A DNA stretch of 64,000 bases from positions 124,001-188,000 of the forward strand of contig NC_007798.1 of assembly GCF_000013165.1 (NCBI RefSeq), in the 5' to 3' direction. Positions 36,417-46,168 of the stretch are shown in pieces. The DNA comes from Neorickettsia sennetsu str. Miyayama (lineage in GTDB: Bacteria > Pseudomonadota > Alphaproteobacteria > Rickettsiales > Anaplasmataceae). How positions within the stretch are numbered: position 1 is the stretch's first letter; each line of letters opens with the position of its first letter. Under the pieces are notes generated by a model that made no database searches, was not told the DNA's origin, and worked only from the letters and a program-made list of their open reading frames with translations. Both the position numbers and the translations under genes were made by a program.

Positions 36417-37377
36417 CTCTATAATAGGAGCTATCTTTGTAGTAAGAAATACCTAGTCGCACAAATCCTGCAACGGTTGCTGCAACAGGAACGGCCAGTA
36501 ATATTCCTGCTAGTCCGCACAGCATACCCCCGACTGTCATAGAGAAGATTACCCATAATGGGTGCAGGTTCACACTCTTACTTAGAAGTTTTGGTGATAG
36601 GAACAGACCTTCAATTGCGCCGCAAAAGATGAAGATCAGCGTGATTGGTAACACATCTAGGATACTTGAGGCACGAGACAGAGCAACTAGATGGCTCGTT
36701 ATAAGACCCGTTATGTTCCCAAAATATGGGATAATTGTTAGCATTCCCGTAGATACACCAATTAGGAAATAATATGGCATTCCTGCAAAAAAGAGCAGTA
36801 CTGTATACAACACACCTAAAATAAACGAAATCTTCATCTGTCCTAGTACATATCCGGAAATGCTTGCGTCCATCAGTGTAACCTGGTTGCTGAAGGCAGT
36901 TCTGTGTTTCAGAGGTATGATTTCCTTTATAGCGTTTGTCATTTTTGGCCAGTCCTGGAGGAGATAAAAGAGTATTACAGGAGTGAAAATTAGTAAGATC
37001 ACAATGTTTGCTAAAACGAGCGTTGAATTCCATAAATGTTGCGTAATCTTAGTCGAGAGCTGTGGCACAAGAGATAAGATGTACTCAAATAAGGAGGACA
37101 TTCCCCTTTCTTCGAGAAAACTATGTAGGCCTGGAGAAGAGATTTTAATTGAGTTTTCTATGTATGCAATTAGTTGCGGTGCTCCTTTAAGAAAGAGAAT
37201 CAGTTGATGATAAAGAAGAGGTATAGCAAGTGAGAAAACAAGGATGACAAGTATGCTGAGAAAAGCAACAACAAGTAAGGATGCGATACCTCTAGATCCA
37301 ATGAGAGCTGCTAGCTTTGTCGTAGAGCGATTCAAAAAATACGCGAGAATAAATGAAAATGCGAAGGCGAAAAGCAT
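36394..37377 (-). CDS. AI-2E/PerM-family transporter
   Basis: An inner-membrane protein of 327 residues with seven or eight helices. The family pattern is visible: an early FILAYFLNR, a large middle region, TPVILFYLLQDWPKM, SGYVLGQMKISFILGVLY, IPYFGNITG, GGAIEG-like FIFCGAIEGLFLSPKL, and GGMLCGLAGILLAVPVAA near the end. Function in these bacteria is unknown; relatives are linked to small-molecule export or to Na+/H+ antiport. Translationally coupled to hdaA. Confidence 0.88.
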   Translation of the reverse strand: MLFAFAFSFILAYFLNRSTTKLAALIGSRGIASLLVVAFLSILVILVFSLAIPLLYHQLILFLKGAPQLIAYIENSIKISSPGLHSFLEERGMSSLFEYILSLVPQLSTKITQHLWNSTLVLANIVILLIFTPVILFYLLQDWPKMTNAIKEIIPLKHRTAFSNQVTLMDASISGYVLGQMKISFILGVLYTVLLFFAGMPYYFLIGVSTGMLTIIPYFGNITGLITSHLVALSRASSILDVLPITLIFIFCGAIEGLFLSPKLLSKSVNLHPLWVIFSMTVGGMLCGLAGILLAVPVAATVAGFVRLGISYYKDSSYYRDEATNTD

Positions 37378-37490
37378 TGGGATACAGTAAGAAAGACCAG
37401 GGAGATTTATGTGTCAACCTCTTAAGATGTAAAGCATTCATTCCTCCGTGTCCAGCGTTTGTTTCAGTACCGCTTTGACAGATATGAGAT

Positions 37491-40400
37491 TTAAGTTCGT
37501 GTATTTAATTTTGGAGTAGGGGAAAGCATCAGTAGTGCTGGAGTCAGAATAAGTGTTAAAAGCGTCGTAAACGACAGTCCCCCTGCGACGGTTGTTGCCA
37601 AGCTTTGCCACCATTGTGTTGCTGGAGCTCCATACGAAATCGTGAAATCCACTAGGTTTATGGTTATGCAGAAAACCATTGGTAAAAGTCCTAGTACAGT
37701 TGTTCCTGAGGTGAGAAGTATTGGTCTGAATCTGGATATTGCAGCTCTTATGATTGAGCGCTTTTTGTCAGTAGACTCACTCATGTAATCGTTATAAGCA
37801 TCAATGAGTAGTATATTATTGTTTACTACTATTCCAGCTAGCGAGATTATTCCTATACCGCTCATCACGACAATAAATGGTTGATGCGTTATAAGTAATC
37901 CAAATGTCACACCTCCTGTGGATAGTGCAACGGCAGTTAAAATGATCAGAACTTGACAAAAACTGTTAAATTGAAGAAGTAAGATCAGTACCATACAAAG
38001 TGTGGATACAAGAAATGCAACCACCAAAAAACGTGTTGTCTCACTTTGATCTTGCTGTTCGCCCTTAAAACTGATCTTTAACTGGGATAGCTCTTTGTGC
38101 TTTTCAATTTCTTTTCTAAGCGATTTGACAATATTATGTGAAAGGAATCCCGGCTGCACATCCGAATACACGTGTATAGTTGGTTCAGAGTTAAACCGTT
38201 TTACTGTGGTAGTCTTTGCTATTGGTTTCACCTTCATTAAGGATGACAGTTGAATCATTCCTTTCTGAGATGGAATCATCATGCCCAGAATTGAGGAAAC
38301 ACTTTTTCCTTCTTCTGGGAGCGTGAGTACGATATCTAATTTTTCTTCGTGGTCATTGCCTCTGTACTCGCCAACTGTTATGCCACTAGTAGCAAGAGCT
38401 ATATATTGTCCAACTGTTGCAACATCAACTCCATAACGTGCAGCCTTGTTTCTATCTATAACTGCCTCCCAGGCCAGTTTCTGTACTGATGTATCGTCAC
38501 TGATACTCTTTGTACCATTAATTTTGCTGAGCATCTCTTCGATCGATGCTGCAGCCTGTGCAACTTCTCCGTATGACGTACCGCTTATGACAATTTTGAT
38601 AGGCTTTTCTTGTATTGGTCCATCTTTCTGGGTAAAAAGCTCAAACTGAATACCCTTAATAGACTGCATTCTTCTCTCTATATCGTCGTTGATCGCAGCA
38701 ATTTTTCTACGCTTTTTCCAATGTGCAAACTCGACTTGAACACTTCCTATTACATCATTGCCTAGTGTTCCGATCTTTGTATAGCAGGTTTTAATTTCTG
38801 GTGTCTCACAGATTGTTTTTTCCGCTGTTTCGACTATTGTCCTCTTTTGCGCGAGAGTGAGATTTTCGACCGCCTTAATCAAAATGGTAGAGCTTTTAGG
38901 TTCTACATTTGGTAAAAACTGCAGTCCTTTACCAAAAATGTAATAGCCTCCGATACTCAGTACAAGGAACACGGAGATTCCTGCAACTACAGCTTTCGGG
39001 TGATCGAGGAGCTTTTCTAGCAGTCGACAGTATTTCCCAGAAATTTTTCCCATTGCTGAAGGGTCCGCTTGATCTATTGCAAAGATCTTAGAAATTTCCA
39101 CTGGATCAGATGTCGATGGTGTCCCGATCATACTTCCGATAACCGGAGTGAAAACAACTGACATTAAGACTGATGCGGAAAGTGTAAAAATAAGTGTGAT
39201 TGGGAGGAACTTCATGAATTCACCTGCAAGCCCAGGCCAGAATAGCAAAGGCACCAAAACAATTAACGTGGTTGCAGTCGAAGATAGCACTGGCCAAAAC
39301 ATCTTCCTTGCTGACAAAGTGTAAGCTTCTCTTGCGGAAGAGCCCATAAGCATTTTTCTGTCTGCATACTCATTTACTATGATTGCTGCATCTACAATCA
39401 TTCCAACCGACATGATTAAACTGAAGAGAACCACGATGTTCATCGTGAATCCACCTACATACAGGAGCAAGATCGCTATGAATATCGAACCAGGTACTGT
39501 GAAAGCGGTCATAAGCGCCATCTTCCATCCTATGTAGACCACCATGATGGCAACAACCATCACGACAGTTAGTGCAATACTGTTCTTGAGGTCTGTGAGG
39601 ACCTCCTTAACCTCTGTTGAGGTATCAAATTCTGTTGATAAGGAGAATCCTTCAGGGAGAGTTGCCTGCATTTTGGAGACCTCCTCTTGTACTTGCTTGA
39701 CTGTTTCCAAAAGGTTCTTTCCACCTGCTTTTGACACCTCAATTACTACGGTATCCATCCCACCTATCCTTGAGAGGGCTTTCTCCCTTTCAAAAACGCC
39801 ATTTACATCTGCAATATCCTTTAGAGTTAATATGTTTCCGTTGTTCAATGATATAGGAAGTTCCTTGAGTTTATTGAGGTGAGTTACAAGTCCATTCGTG
39901 GAAACGAGATACTCGTTACTGGGGAAGCTACCTGAAAGAATAAGTGTGTTATTTTGGTGTAATGTGTTTACGATATTATGCAAGCCAATGTTGTACCTAG
40001 AGAATGTCTTCGGGTCGATCATAATTTCTACAATCTTTTTTCGTTTTCCAATTATCTTTGTCGAAAGAACATTTGCTAGAGTGTTTAATCTGTCACGTAG
40101 CTTAGTTGCAACCATTTGCGTTGCTTCCACTCCTAAATTGCTTGAGACTGTAACCACAACTGCAGGGATAAGAGCAGTACTAACCTGTTCGACGGTAGGT
40201 CTCAGCGTGTCTTTGGGAAGTTTACTAACAACTTGATCCAATTTATCCCTGATACTAGCTAAGGCTTTTGCACTATCAAATCCAACCTCAAACTCCATCA
40301 GTATGGATGAAGCATTTTCAACAGACTGTGAGGTAATGCTTTTCAGATGTTCGATAGATCGTAGAGAATCTTCGAGTTCTTTTGACAAAAATCTTGTGCT

Positions 40401-40568
40401 ATCCTCAGCTGACACCCCTGTTAAAACCGCATTTACCAGTATGTACGGTATTTCCATATTCGGAGTTTGTTCCTTCGAGATGACAAAACAAGAATAAAGG
40501 CCAGCCGCAATTAGAATGAACCAAAGCACCAATACAGCCTTGTTGCGCTCCAAAAGAAAATCAAGCAT
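37491..40568 (-). CDS. RND-superfamily efflux permease (AcrB/HAE-like)
   Basis: A 1,025-residue inner-membrane pump with 12 helices and two large periplasmic loops. It starts MLDFLLERNKAVL; TM4 reads SVGMIVDAAIIVNEYADRK, and TM10 has GIVVNNNILLIDAY. Residues that form the AcrB proton relay are only partly kept. Counting from the TTG at 40580, the first Asp is Asp397, the second is Ala, and the TM10 Lys is Asn920. The neighbouring genes include no membrane-fusion protein or outer membrane channel. The frame starts with TTG at 40580; I prefer ATG at 40568. Substrate unknown; drug or lipid export are possible. Confidence 0.9.
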   Translation of the reverse strand: MLDFLLERNKAVLVLWFILIAAGLYSCFVISKEQTPNMEIPYILVNAVLTGVSAEDSTRFLSKELEDSLRSIEHLKSITSQSVENASSILMEFEVGFDSAKALASIRDKLDQVVSKLPKDTLRPTVEQVSTALIPAVVVTVSSNLGVEATQMVATKLRDRLNTLANVLSTKIIGKRKKIVEIMIDPKTFSRYNIGLHNIVNTLHQNNTLILSGSFPSNEYLVSTNGLVTHLNKLKELPISLNNGNILTLKDIADVNGVFEREKALSRIGGMDTVVIEVSKAGGKNLLETVKQVQEEVSKMQATLPEGFSLSTEFDTSTEVKEVLTDLKNSIALTVVMVVAIMVVYIGWKMALMTAFTVPGSIFIAILLLYVGGFTMNIVVLFSLIMSVGMIVDAAIIVNEYADRKMLMGSSAREAYTLSARKMFWPVLSSTATTLIVLVPLLFWPGLAGEFMKFLPITLIFTLSASVLMSVVFTPVIGSMIGTPSTSDPVEISKIFAIDQADPSAMGKISGKYCRLLEKLLDHPKAVVAGISVFLVLSIGGYYIFGKGLQFLPNVEPKSSTILIKAVENLTLAQKRTIVETAEKTICETPEIKTCYTKIGTLGNDVIGSVQVEFAHWKKRRKIAAINDDIERRMQSIKGIQFELFTQKDGPIQEKPIKIVISGTSYGEVAQAAASIEEMLSKINGTKSISDDTSVQKLAWEAVIDRNKAARYGVDVATVGQYIALATSGITVGEYRGNDHEEKLDIVLTLPEEGKSVSSILGMMIPSQKGMIQLSSLMKVKPIAKTTTVKRFNSEPTIHVYSDVQPGFLSHNIVKSLRKEIEKHKELSQLKISFKGEQQDQSETTRFLVVAFLVSTLCMVLILLLQFNSFCQVLIILTAVALSTGGVTFGLLITHQPFIVVMSGIGIISLAGIVVNNNILLIDAYNDYMSESTDKKRSIIRAAISRFRPILLTSGTTVLGLLPMVFCITINLVDFTISYGAPATQWWQSLATTVAGGLSFTTLLTLILTPALLMLSPTPKLNTRT

Positions 40569-40596
40569 TTGTAAATCCAATGAAGGTTATGTACCT

Positions 40597-40761
40597 CTAA
40601 GACAGCATCACAAATTCGTTCTTAAAAAGAAACCACCTAGAAATACCAATCCTACCCACAATGAGAATACCATAAGTGGTTTGGTGTGTGCCAGTTGAAA
40701 GCGCACCTAATACAAAACTGCAGAGCAGTGCCACATTTATGGAACAGAAGATCCTGCTCAT
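40597..40761 (-). CDS. possible 54-residue membrane protein
   Basis: Between purF and the RND gene an ATG-started frame (MSRIFCSINVALLC...) encodes two hydrophobic helices and a basic end. AAGGA lies 2 bases before the ATG, too close to be ideal. It could be spurious, because part of the wider frame overlaps the purF end. No family recognised. Confidence 0.3.
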   Translation of the reverse strand: MSRIFCSINVALLCSFVLGALSTGTHQTTYGILIVGRIGISRWFLFKNEFVMLS

Positions 40762-40807
40762 AGTCCTTGTATGCACGAGTAACACTATAACTGAGACACC
40801 GTATAGG

Positions 40808-42199
40808 TCACGTACTTTGGGAAGTCCCAAGGCACTTTATCGGATAATCACCAGTGAAACAGGCATCACAAAAACCTATACGCTTCTCACTCCCGGATAC
40901 AGCTTTGTATAGCCCTTCAAGGGTAAGAAAGTACAAACTTGTTGCGCCTAAATACACGCTCATTTCTCCTAAAGGGAGGTTTGCCGATATCAGATCCTTT
41001 CTGTTAGGTGTGTCAACTCCGTAATAGCATGGATTAAGAATCCGTGGGCTTGATATTCTGACATGTATTTCACTTGTTCCGGCTTCCCACAACATAGTGA
41101 TCAGGTGCTTAAGTGTGGTCCCCCTCACTATGCTGTCATCCACAAGAACCACCTTCTTTCCCTTTAGCAAGAATCTATTTGCATTGTGTTTCAATTTGAC
41201 CCTCATGTTTCTCCGCTCCGGCGTAGGTTCTATAAAACTCCTGCTTGAATAATGGTTCTTTGTGATTGCAAGTTCGAGCGGTAAGTTGGACTCTTCTGAG
41301 TAACCAAGGGCTGCTACCACACCAGAATCAAGTACGGGTACTACCATATCGGCTTCGATTTTACTCTCACGAGCAAGTTCTTTCCCTATTTCTTTTCTTG
41401 AGGCGTAGACGCTACGCCCCTCTAAAACGCTATCTGGTCTAGCGAAATACACGTGCTCAAAGATACAAAATTTATGTTCCATTCTCTTAAACGGGAACAG
41501 AGATGTGAGCTTACCATCTTTTATTTGCAGCAGCTCACCAGGTGCCATATCCCTGACGAAAGTTGCTTTGAGCATGTCCAACGCACAGGTCTCAGATGCT
41601 ATGACAATCCCATCACCAAGTTTACCAAGACTAAGTGGCCTTACTCCATGAGGATCTCTTACAGCAAAGATCTCTCCTCCAACAAACAATAGTAATGAAT
41701 AGGCTCCCTCAACTTGTTGCAACGCATCCACAATTTTTTCTGTTGGAGTCTTCCTGCTAGAGCGGGCTATTAAGTGCGCTATGACCTCAGTATCAACCTC
41801 AGATTGCAAAACGCAACCTTCACTCTCAAGCTTGGTTCTTATCTCATCAGTGTTAGTGAGATTACCATTATGCGCTACCACTACTTCGCAAGACCGGTAT
41901 TTCAAGTATACTGGCTGGGAAAAGTCAGAGCCCCCACTCGTCGAGTATCTCACATGTCCAATTACCGTCTCAGCAGAGGGGATAGAAAGGTCAACTGGAT
42001 TGACCGACATAATCCTGCCAAAGCGGTGAACGACACCCACGTCACCATTATGCACAAATGCGATACCAAAGGCCTCGTGTCCTCTATGCTGTAGTCCATG
42101 GAGCCCCAAGAGAGAAAGCTCGACAGCATTGGGTGTGCCAACGACAGCTACAACACCACACTTCTCCGTGAGCCACCCAGACTGATCCCGCGACACCAT
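40808..42199 (-). CDS. purF: amidophosphoribosyltransferase
   Basis: First committed step of purine synthesis: PRPP plus glutamine to phosphoribosylamine. The glutaminase nucleophile Cys is in EKCGVVAV after a 13-residue propeptide. HRGHEAFGI, GHVRYSTSG and VAHNGNLTN define the Ntn domain. The PRPP loop is VVLVDDSIVRGTTL. The four cysteines of the Bacillus-type Fe-S cluster are all present (KFCIFEH, NPCYYGVD, and FCDACFTG twice). So this is the oxygen-sensitive Fe-S class, with 463 residues. Confidence 0.97.
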   Translation of the reverse strand: MVSRDQSGWLTEKCGVVAVVGTPNAVELSLLGLHGLQHRGHEAFGIAFVHNGDVGVVHRFGRIMSVNPVDLSIPSAETVIGHVRYSTSGGSDFSQPVYLKYRSCEVVVAHNGNLTNTDEIRTKLESEGCVLQSEVDTEVIAHLIARSSRKTPTEKIVDALQQVEGAYSLLLFVGGEIFAVRDPHGVRPLSLGKLGDGIVIASETCALDMLKATFVRDMAPGELLQIKDGKLTSLFPFKRMEHKFCIFEHVYFARPDSVLEGRSVYASRKEIGKELARESKIEADMVVPVLDSGVVAALGYSEESNLPLELAITKNHYSSRSFIEPTPERRNMRVKLKHNANRFLLKGKKVVLVDDSIVRGTTLKHLITMLWEAGTSEIHVRISSPRILNPCYYGVDTPNRKDLISANLPLGEMSVYLGATSLYFLTLEGLYKAVSGSEKRIGFCDACFTGDYPIKCLGTSQST

Positions 42200-42239
42200 G
42201 ACCTACCAACTTCCCTCAAAACGCAAGAGAAATCTCTGC

Positions 42240-42632
42240 TTACGCAGATGTCCGAAGCCACGTGACAAGGACTTCTTGGCTATTTTGATCGGCATCAAAA
42301 TTCTGAGTTTCTAGCTGTGCCTCACTGACAGAAGCATCTTGACCCGTAGCGCAGGAACACGAAACATCTGGAATGGTTTCAGTCGTTTCAGAGGATCCAA
42401 CCGGTTCCTCGGTTGGTGTTAAGTTAACATCCTGTGTGTCAGCAAGCAAAGTCGACTCAGAACCTTGAACAAGAGGAGTACTAGGCTGAAGCAATCCGCT
42501 AACGTGTATTGGAAAATTAACCATGGTTGAGAACTGCTCAAGAATTGGTATAGCACACCCACAATTCGTAAGATCAACGACGTCTAGCAAACCATTATCA
42601 TCAATCTGAAAAAAAAACATTCCATGTGTCAT
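42240..42632 (-). CDS. acidic hypothetical protein coupled to efp
   Basis: A 130-residue frame starting with an ATGA overlap of the efp stop codon, so it is likely translated after EF-P. Residues 1-50 look folded (FFFQIDDNGLLDVVDLTNCGCAIPIL), and the rest is acidic, Ser/Thr/Gln-rich and probably disordered, with paired cysteines (CSCATG). No signal peptide or helix is obvious. I do not recognise it. Confidence 0.6.
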   Translation of the reverse strand: MTHGMFFFQIDDNGLLDVVDLTNCGCAIPILEQFSTMVNFPIHVSGLLQPSTPLVQGSESTLLADTQDVNLTPTEEPVGSSETTETIPDVSCSCATGQDASVSEAQLETQNFDADQNSQEVLVTWLRTSA

Positions 42633-43204
42633 TTTTCGGTCCTCCCAACATATGTTCCATCTTCTGTTTTAACAACGATTTGATCCCCAACCTTGATAAA
42701 CGGGGGTACCATAACCTTCAGCAACCCACCGTTCAATATAGCAGGTTTGTAGGATGACGTAACAGTTTGACCCTTTATATAAGGTTCAGTTTCCTCAACC
42801 GTGTACGCCAGGTTATCTTGCACTTTCACACCAACAATTTTATCGCCGTGCCTAAGAAGTTTTACAACGACCTCTTCTTTCAAATACTTGTCTACATCTA
42901 CAAAAAGATCGGCATCAACGGAAAACTGCTCATAAGTCGAAAGGCTCATCAGAACGATGGCATCTCCCTCTTTGAAAAGGTAGTGACACTCATCTTCTTC
43001 TAGGAAAGCCTTAAAAACAACCTCATCAGACCTAAACCTGTGATTAACTTTGCTTGCTCCATCTATGCTCTTCATTTCGACATTGACAAAGGCACCACCC
43101 TTGCCAGGTTTTACGTGCTCCCGTTTCAAAACCTGGTACAGAGAATTCTTGTACTCTAGAACATTGCCTACCCTGATGTCATTTCCAAGGATTTTCTGTG
43201 ACAC
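42629..43204 (-). CDS. efp: elongation factor P
   Basis: EF-P relieves ribosome stalling at polyproline. The KOW-like N-terminal domain contains REHVKPGKGGAFVNVEMK; the lysine in the PGKG loop is the modified position in the family. OB domains follow (FVDVDKYLKEEVVVKLL and LKVMVPPFIKVGDQIVV). The frame extends to 43252, but GTG at 43204 (VSQKILGNDIRVGN) gives 191 residues, normal for the family. The gene is co-directional with and overlaps the acidic orphan downstream. Confidence 0.95.
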   Translation of the reverse strand: MSQKILGNDIRVGNVLEYKNSLYQVLKREHVKPGKGGAFVNVEMKSIDGASKVNHRFRSDEVVFKAFLEEDECHYLFKEGDAIVLMSLSTYEQFSVDADLFVDVDKYLKEEVVVKLLRHGDKIVGVKVQDNLAYTVEETEPYIKGQTVTSSYKPAILNGGLLKVMVPPFIKVGDQIVVKTEDGTYVGRTEK

Positions 43205-43306
43205 GGCGAACAAGTACAAGAAAACAGGCTGACATTGTAACTCACATCGCACGGACTTTCAATTGCCTGAACCACAGTCCAGGCATCGGGAAATGTACAG
43301 TTATAA

Positions 43307-43705
43307 TCAAGACGTACCAGTGAGTACATCTTCCAATTTTGTAGATCGATCGCTTTCCTCTTGAATTAACTTCTCACCTGGCATTCTGAGAGCCTTTTCC
43401 TTTGGGATATTTATCTTCTGGATGTCACTGACCACATCATTCTCGAAAACAACTTTCATCACATTTGAGGAGTAGCTTTTCCTGATCCCAATAGTATCAG
43501 AGTGTGTAGCTATTCTTACGTAGTACCACGTTTCACCATCTATCAGTGTAGGATCACCTGACATTACTCTGACTACTTCTTTGCGTTCTCCGATTTTGAT
43601 TGGGCTCTCAACGAGGTATCCATGTATAGCCGTTTTTTCTGCACATGCGGAAAGGAGCAGAAGACATACACACGTGGCGAACTTTTTTCTAGATGGGTTA
43701 AACAT
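43307..43705 (-). CDS. bamE: BamE/SmpA-like outer-membrane lipoprotein
   Basis: A 132-residue protein with a lipoprotein signal (LLLLSACA, lipidated Cys near residue 21). The body follows the BamE pattern: GYLVESPIKIGERKEVVRVMSGDPT and then TWYYVRIATH and MKVVFENDVVSDIQKI. BamE helps BamA insert beta-barrel proteins into the outer membrane. No bam gene is nearby. It is 100 bases upstream of efp on the same strand. Confidence 0.8.
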   Translation of the reverse strand: MFNPSRKKFATCVCLLLLSACAEKTAIHGYLVESPIKIGERKEVVRVMSGDPTLIDGETWYYVRIATHSDTIGIRKSYSSNVMKVVFENDVVSDIQKINIPKEKALRMPGEKLIQEESDRSTKLEDVLTGTS

Positions 43706-43973
43706 AATTTGTTAATTAAAAAGCAGCAAAACAGACATGAGATTTTTTTAGAAAACACACCGAAAAGGACCGTACCAGAAATGCAACAAGCCCCACTGAG
43801 TATCATGTTTACTTGATATGCGCGAAGATTAAAAGATGCCTCCTAAGTGGGGTGGGTTTTGGCTCATTGGAATTTGCACTCAATTATGGCAACTTTTTTT
43901 TAGTCTAGAGATGTACAATCCACGTAGGTGATTGTAGAATCCGTAGGAGTTGGGTTGATTCTCTAGGTCTATC

Positions 43974-45122
43974 ATGCGTATTTTCAATATCGCTACAGTT
44001 CTGATAATCATAGCAGTTTTCATGTGGGTGGATCATATTACTTTGAACATCCGTTCAGCTATGTATGCGGTCAGCTTGACGATTCAAGATGTGATTTTAA
44101 TGATCCTGCCTTTTGTAATTTTCAGTGCTCTGCTAGACTTGATAGTAAAGATGAGAGCAAAGGCGTCTGGTCTGCTTATTTCTTTTGTCTTTTTCGTTGT
44201 AGCTTCAAATGTGCTAGCGATCTGTCTTGCCTATTTGGTTGGACGTATCTTTTTACCAGATGTTCAAAACATTGTTGATGAATCCGTCGCCGTACTTGCA
44301 CCTATGTGGAGGTTGCATCTTCCTCAATTGATACGTACGGAGTACGCAATGCCACTGAGTGTTGTGACAGGAACCGTACTGCTTATGGTATTCGGTGATA
44401 AGGTGAACTTCCTAAATGAAAAACTGTACAATGCCTGCAATTTTTTATTAAACAAGATCATTATGCCTGTGATACCCGTCTTTATTGGCGGTCTGGCAGT
44501 CAAAATTGCGAGTGATAGAATGCTACAGCCTGTGATAGATCACTACTCAGTAATGTTGCTTGTGATACTGATTAGCTCTATTTCATATTCCTTATTTTGG
44601 TATTTGATTTTAACTGGAAAAAGGGTAGGCTCTGCTATCTTGAATGTTGCACCTGCACTGATTACAGCATTTACGACCATGTCAAGTGCTGTGACTCTGC
44701 CAGCTTTGTTGGTTGCAACAAAGAAAAATACTGATGATTCGCATGTGGCGAGTGCTATATTACCTCCAGCGGTGAACTTCCACGTTATGGGTGACACATT
44801 CAATATTACGATTACCTTGATGGCTATTCTCTTTACCTTCACGGGTAAAATGCTAGGTATATACGACCTATGCGTATACATCTTTTTCTTCATTGTTTAC
44901 CGTTTTGCCACTATTGGTATCCCAGGAGGGGGAATAATAATTTTATTACCTTTCTTTAGTTCACGCCTTGGATTCACGCCAGAAATGTTGACACTCATTA
45001 CCACTTTGTACGTTGTTTTTGATCCTTTCCAGACGGTGCTTAACATTTTTGGTAATGGTGCTTTCGCGATTTTTTTCAGTAAGCTGTACAAGGGTAAAAG
45101 GACAGCTACAGTTAGCAAATGA
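43974..45122 (+). CDS. dicarboxylate/amino acid:cation symporter (DAACS)
   Basis: An inner-membrane symporter of the glutamate/aspartate/dicarboxylate family (SDF, PF00375-like) with about eight helices. The serine-rich hairpin motif is FTTMSSAVTLPALL, and the later GIPGGGIIILLPF and FGNGAFAIFFSK segments are typical. Length of 382 is a little short of 410-430. Probably imports glutamate, aspartate or proline-like host nutrients; exact substrate unknown. Its stop codon overlaps the recF start (ATGA). Confidence 0.9.
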   Translation: MRIFNIATVLIIIAVFMWVDHITLNIRSAMYAVSLTIQDVILMILPFVIFSALLDLIVKMRAKASGLLISFVFFVVASNVLAICLAYLVGRIFLPDVQNIVDESVAVLAPMWRLHLPQLIRTEYAMPLSVVTGTVLLMVFGDKVNFLNEKLYNACNFLLNKIIMPVIPVFIGGLAVKIASDRMLQPVIDHYSVMLLVILISSISYSLFWYLILTGKRVGSAILNVAPALITAFTTMSSAVTLPALLVATKKNTDDSHVASAILPPAVNFHVMGDTFNITITLMAILFTFTGKMLGIYDLCVYIFFFIVYRFATIGIPGGGIIILLPFFSSRLGFTPEMLTLITTLYVVFDPFQTVLNIFGNGAFAIFFSKLYKGKRTATVSK

Positions 45123-46168
45123 GGCCTTATATTACGGGGGTCTTGGTTAAGGATTTCCGTAATCATGCTTTTTGGACGGGGTCATTTAAATGCAGGCATG
45201 TCTTGCTTTGCGGTAAAAACGGTGCCGGCAAAACAAGTATACTCGAAGCTATATCAAAGTTATCTCCTGGGTTGGGTCTCAGGTCTGCGAGTAATATCGA
45301 GATGGTTAGATCTGGGTCTCTTTCTTGGGAGGTAAGTCTGAAATTTGCCGGTAGCACTGACTTAAGGGAAGTCGGAATGGGCTATTATGAGGATAAACGA
45401 GTTACTAAATTAAATGGGAAGTCCATTCAGTGTTTCAAGAAGGTAATTGACCTTGTCAAGGTTATGTGGCTCACCCCGCAGATGTCTAATTTGTTTACCA
45501 CTGATAAGTCTGTTAGGAGAAAGTTTTTTGACCGTATGGTTGCACTTTCTGAACCTCAGCACCTTGAGAATCTTGTGATGTACGAACGTTTTAAGTCAGA
45601 ACGTCTGAAGATTCTTAACGCAGGTGCGTCCAAAATGTGGTTAGATGTTAACGAAAAAAAACTAGCAGAGTTATGCATAGCTATTACTGATGCCAGAGTG
45701 AGTTTCATCGGACAACTGATGAGTAATTTCCCTTCTAAAGGTTTTGGTTCTCCAGAAATTAAATTGTTCTGTCCTGTCGCAAGTGCAATTGGTAGGGTAG
45801 GTTCTTCTCAGCAGATGCAGTGTATTCAGTCCGCTCTTGAAAGAAGTAGAGCTATCGATACTGTCACTGGGAAGATGCAATTTGGTGTACACCGAACAGA
45901 CTTTCTTGCTACAGTACGACAAGGAGACAATACCGCTAGATGCTATTCTACTGGGGAGCAAAAGTTACTTATTTTAGGGATAATACTTGCTGCCGGTGAA
46001 CTAATAGACATAATACTTCTAGATGATATTTTTGCTCACCTAGATCTGCATAACTCTTCAGCCTTTCTTTTGGAGGCAACTAAAAAAAATTGTCAGTTTT
46101 TTTTTAGTGATCTTGACAACAGCAAGTTCGCGCAGTTTGCAAATGTGATACATACTATTCCGGTTTAG
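45119..46168 (+). CDS. recF: RecF recombination/repair protein
   Basis: RecF loads RecA through RecOR at stalled forks. It is an SMC-like ATPase with Walker A GKNGAGKTSI near the N-terminus, the ABC signature YSTGEQKLL, and Walker B ILLDDIFAHLD. The length of 349 is normal. It is translationally coupled to the DAACS transporter by a 4-base overlap, an unrelated partner. Confidence 0.96.
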   Translation: MRPYITGVLVKDFRNHAFWTGSFKCRHVLLCGKNGAGKTSILEAISKLSPGLGLRSASNIEMVRSGSLSWEVSLKFAGSTDLREVGMGYYEDKRVTKLNGKSIQCFKKVIDLVKVMWLTPQMSNLFTTDKSVRRKFFDRMVALSEPQHLENLVMYERFKSERLKILNAGASKMWLDVNEKKLAELCIAITDARVSFIGQLMSNFPSKGFGSPEIKLFCPVASAIGRVGSSQQMQCIQSALERSRAIDTVTGKMQFGVHRTDFLATVRQGDNTARCYSTGEQKLLILGIILAAGELIDIILLDDIFAHLDLHNSSAFLLEATKKNCQFFFSDLDNSKFAQFANVIHTIPV

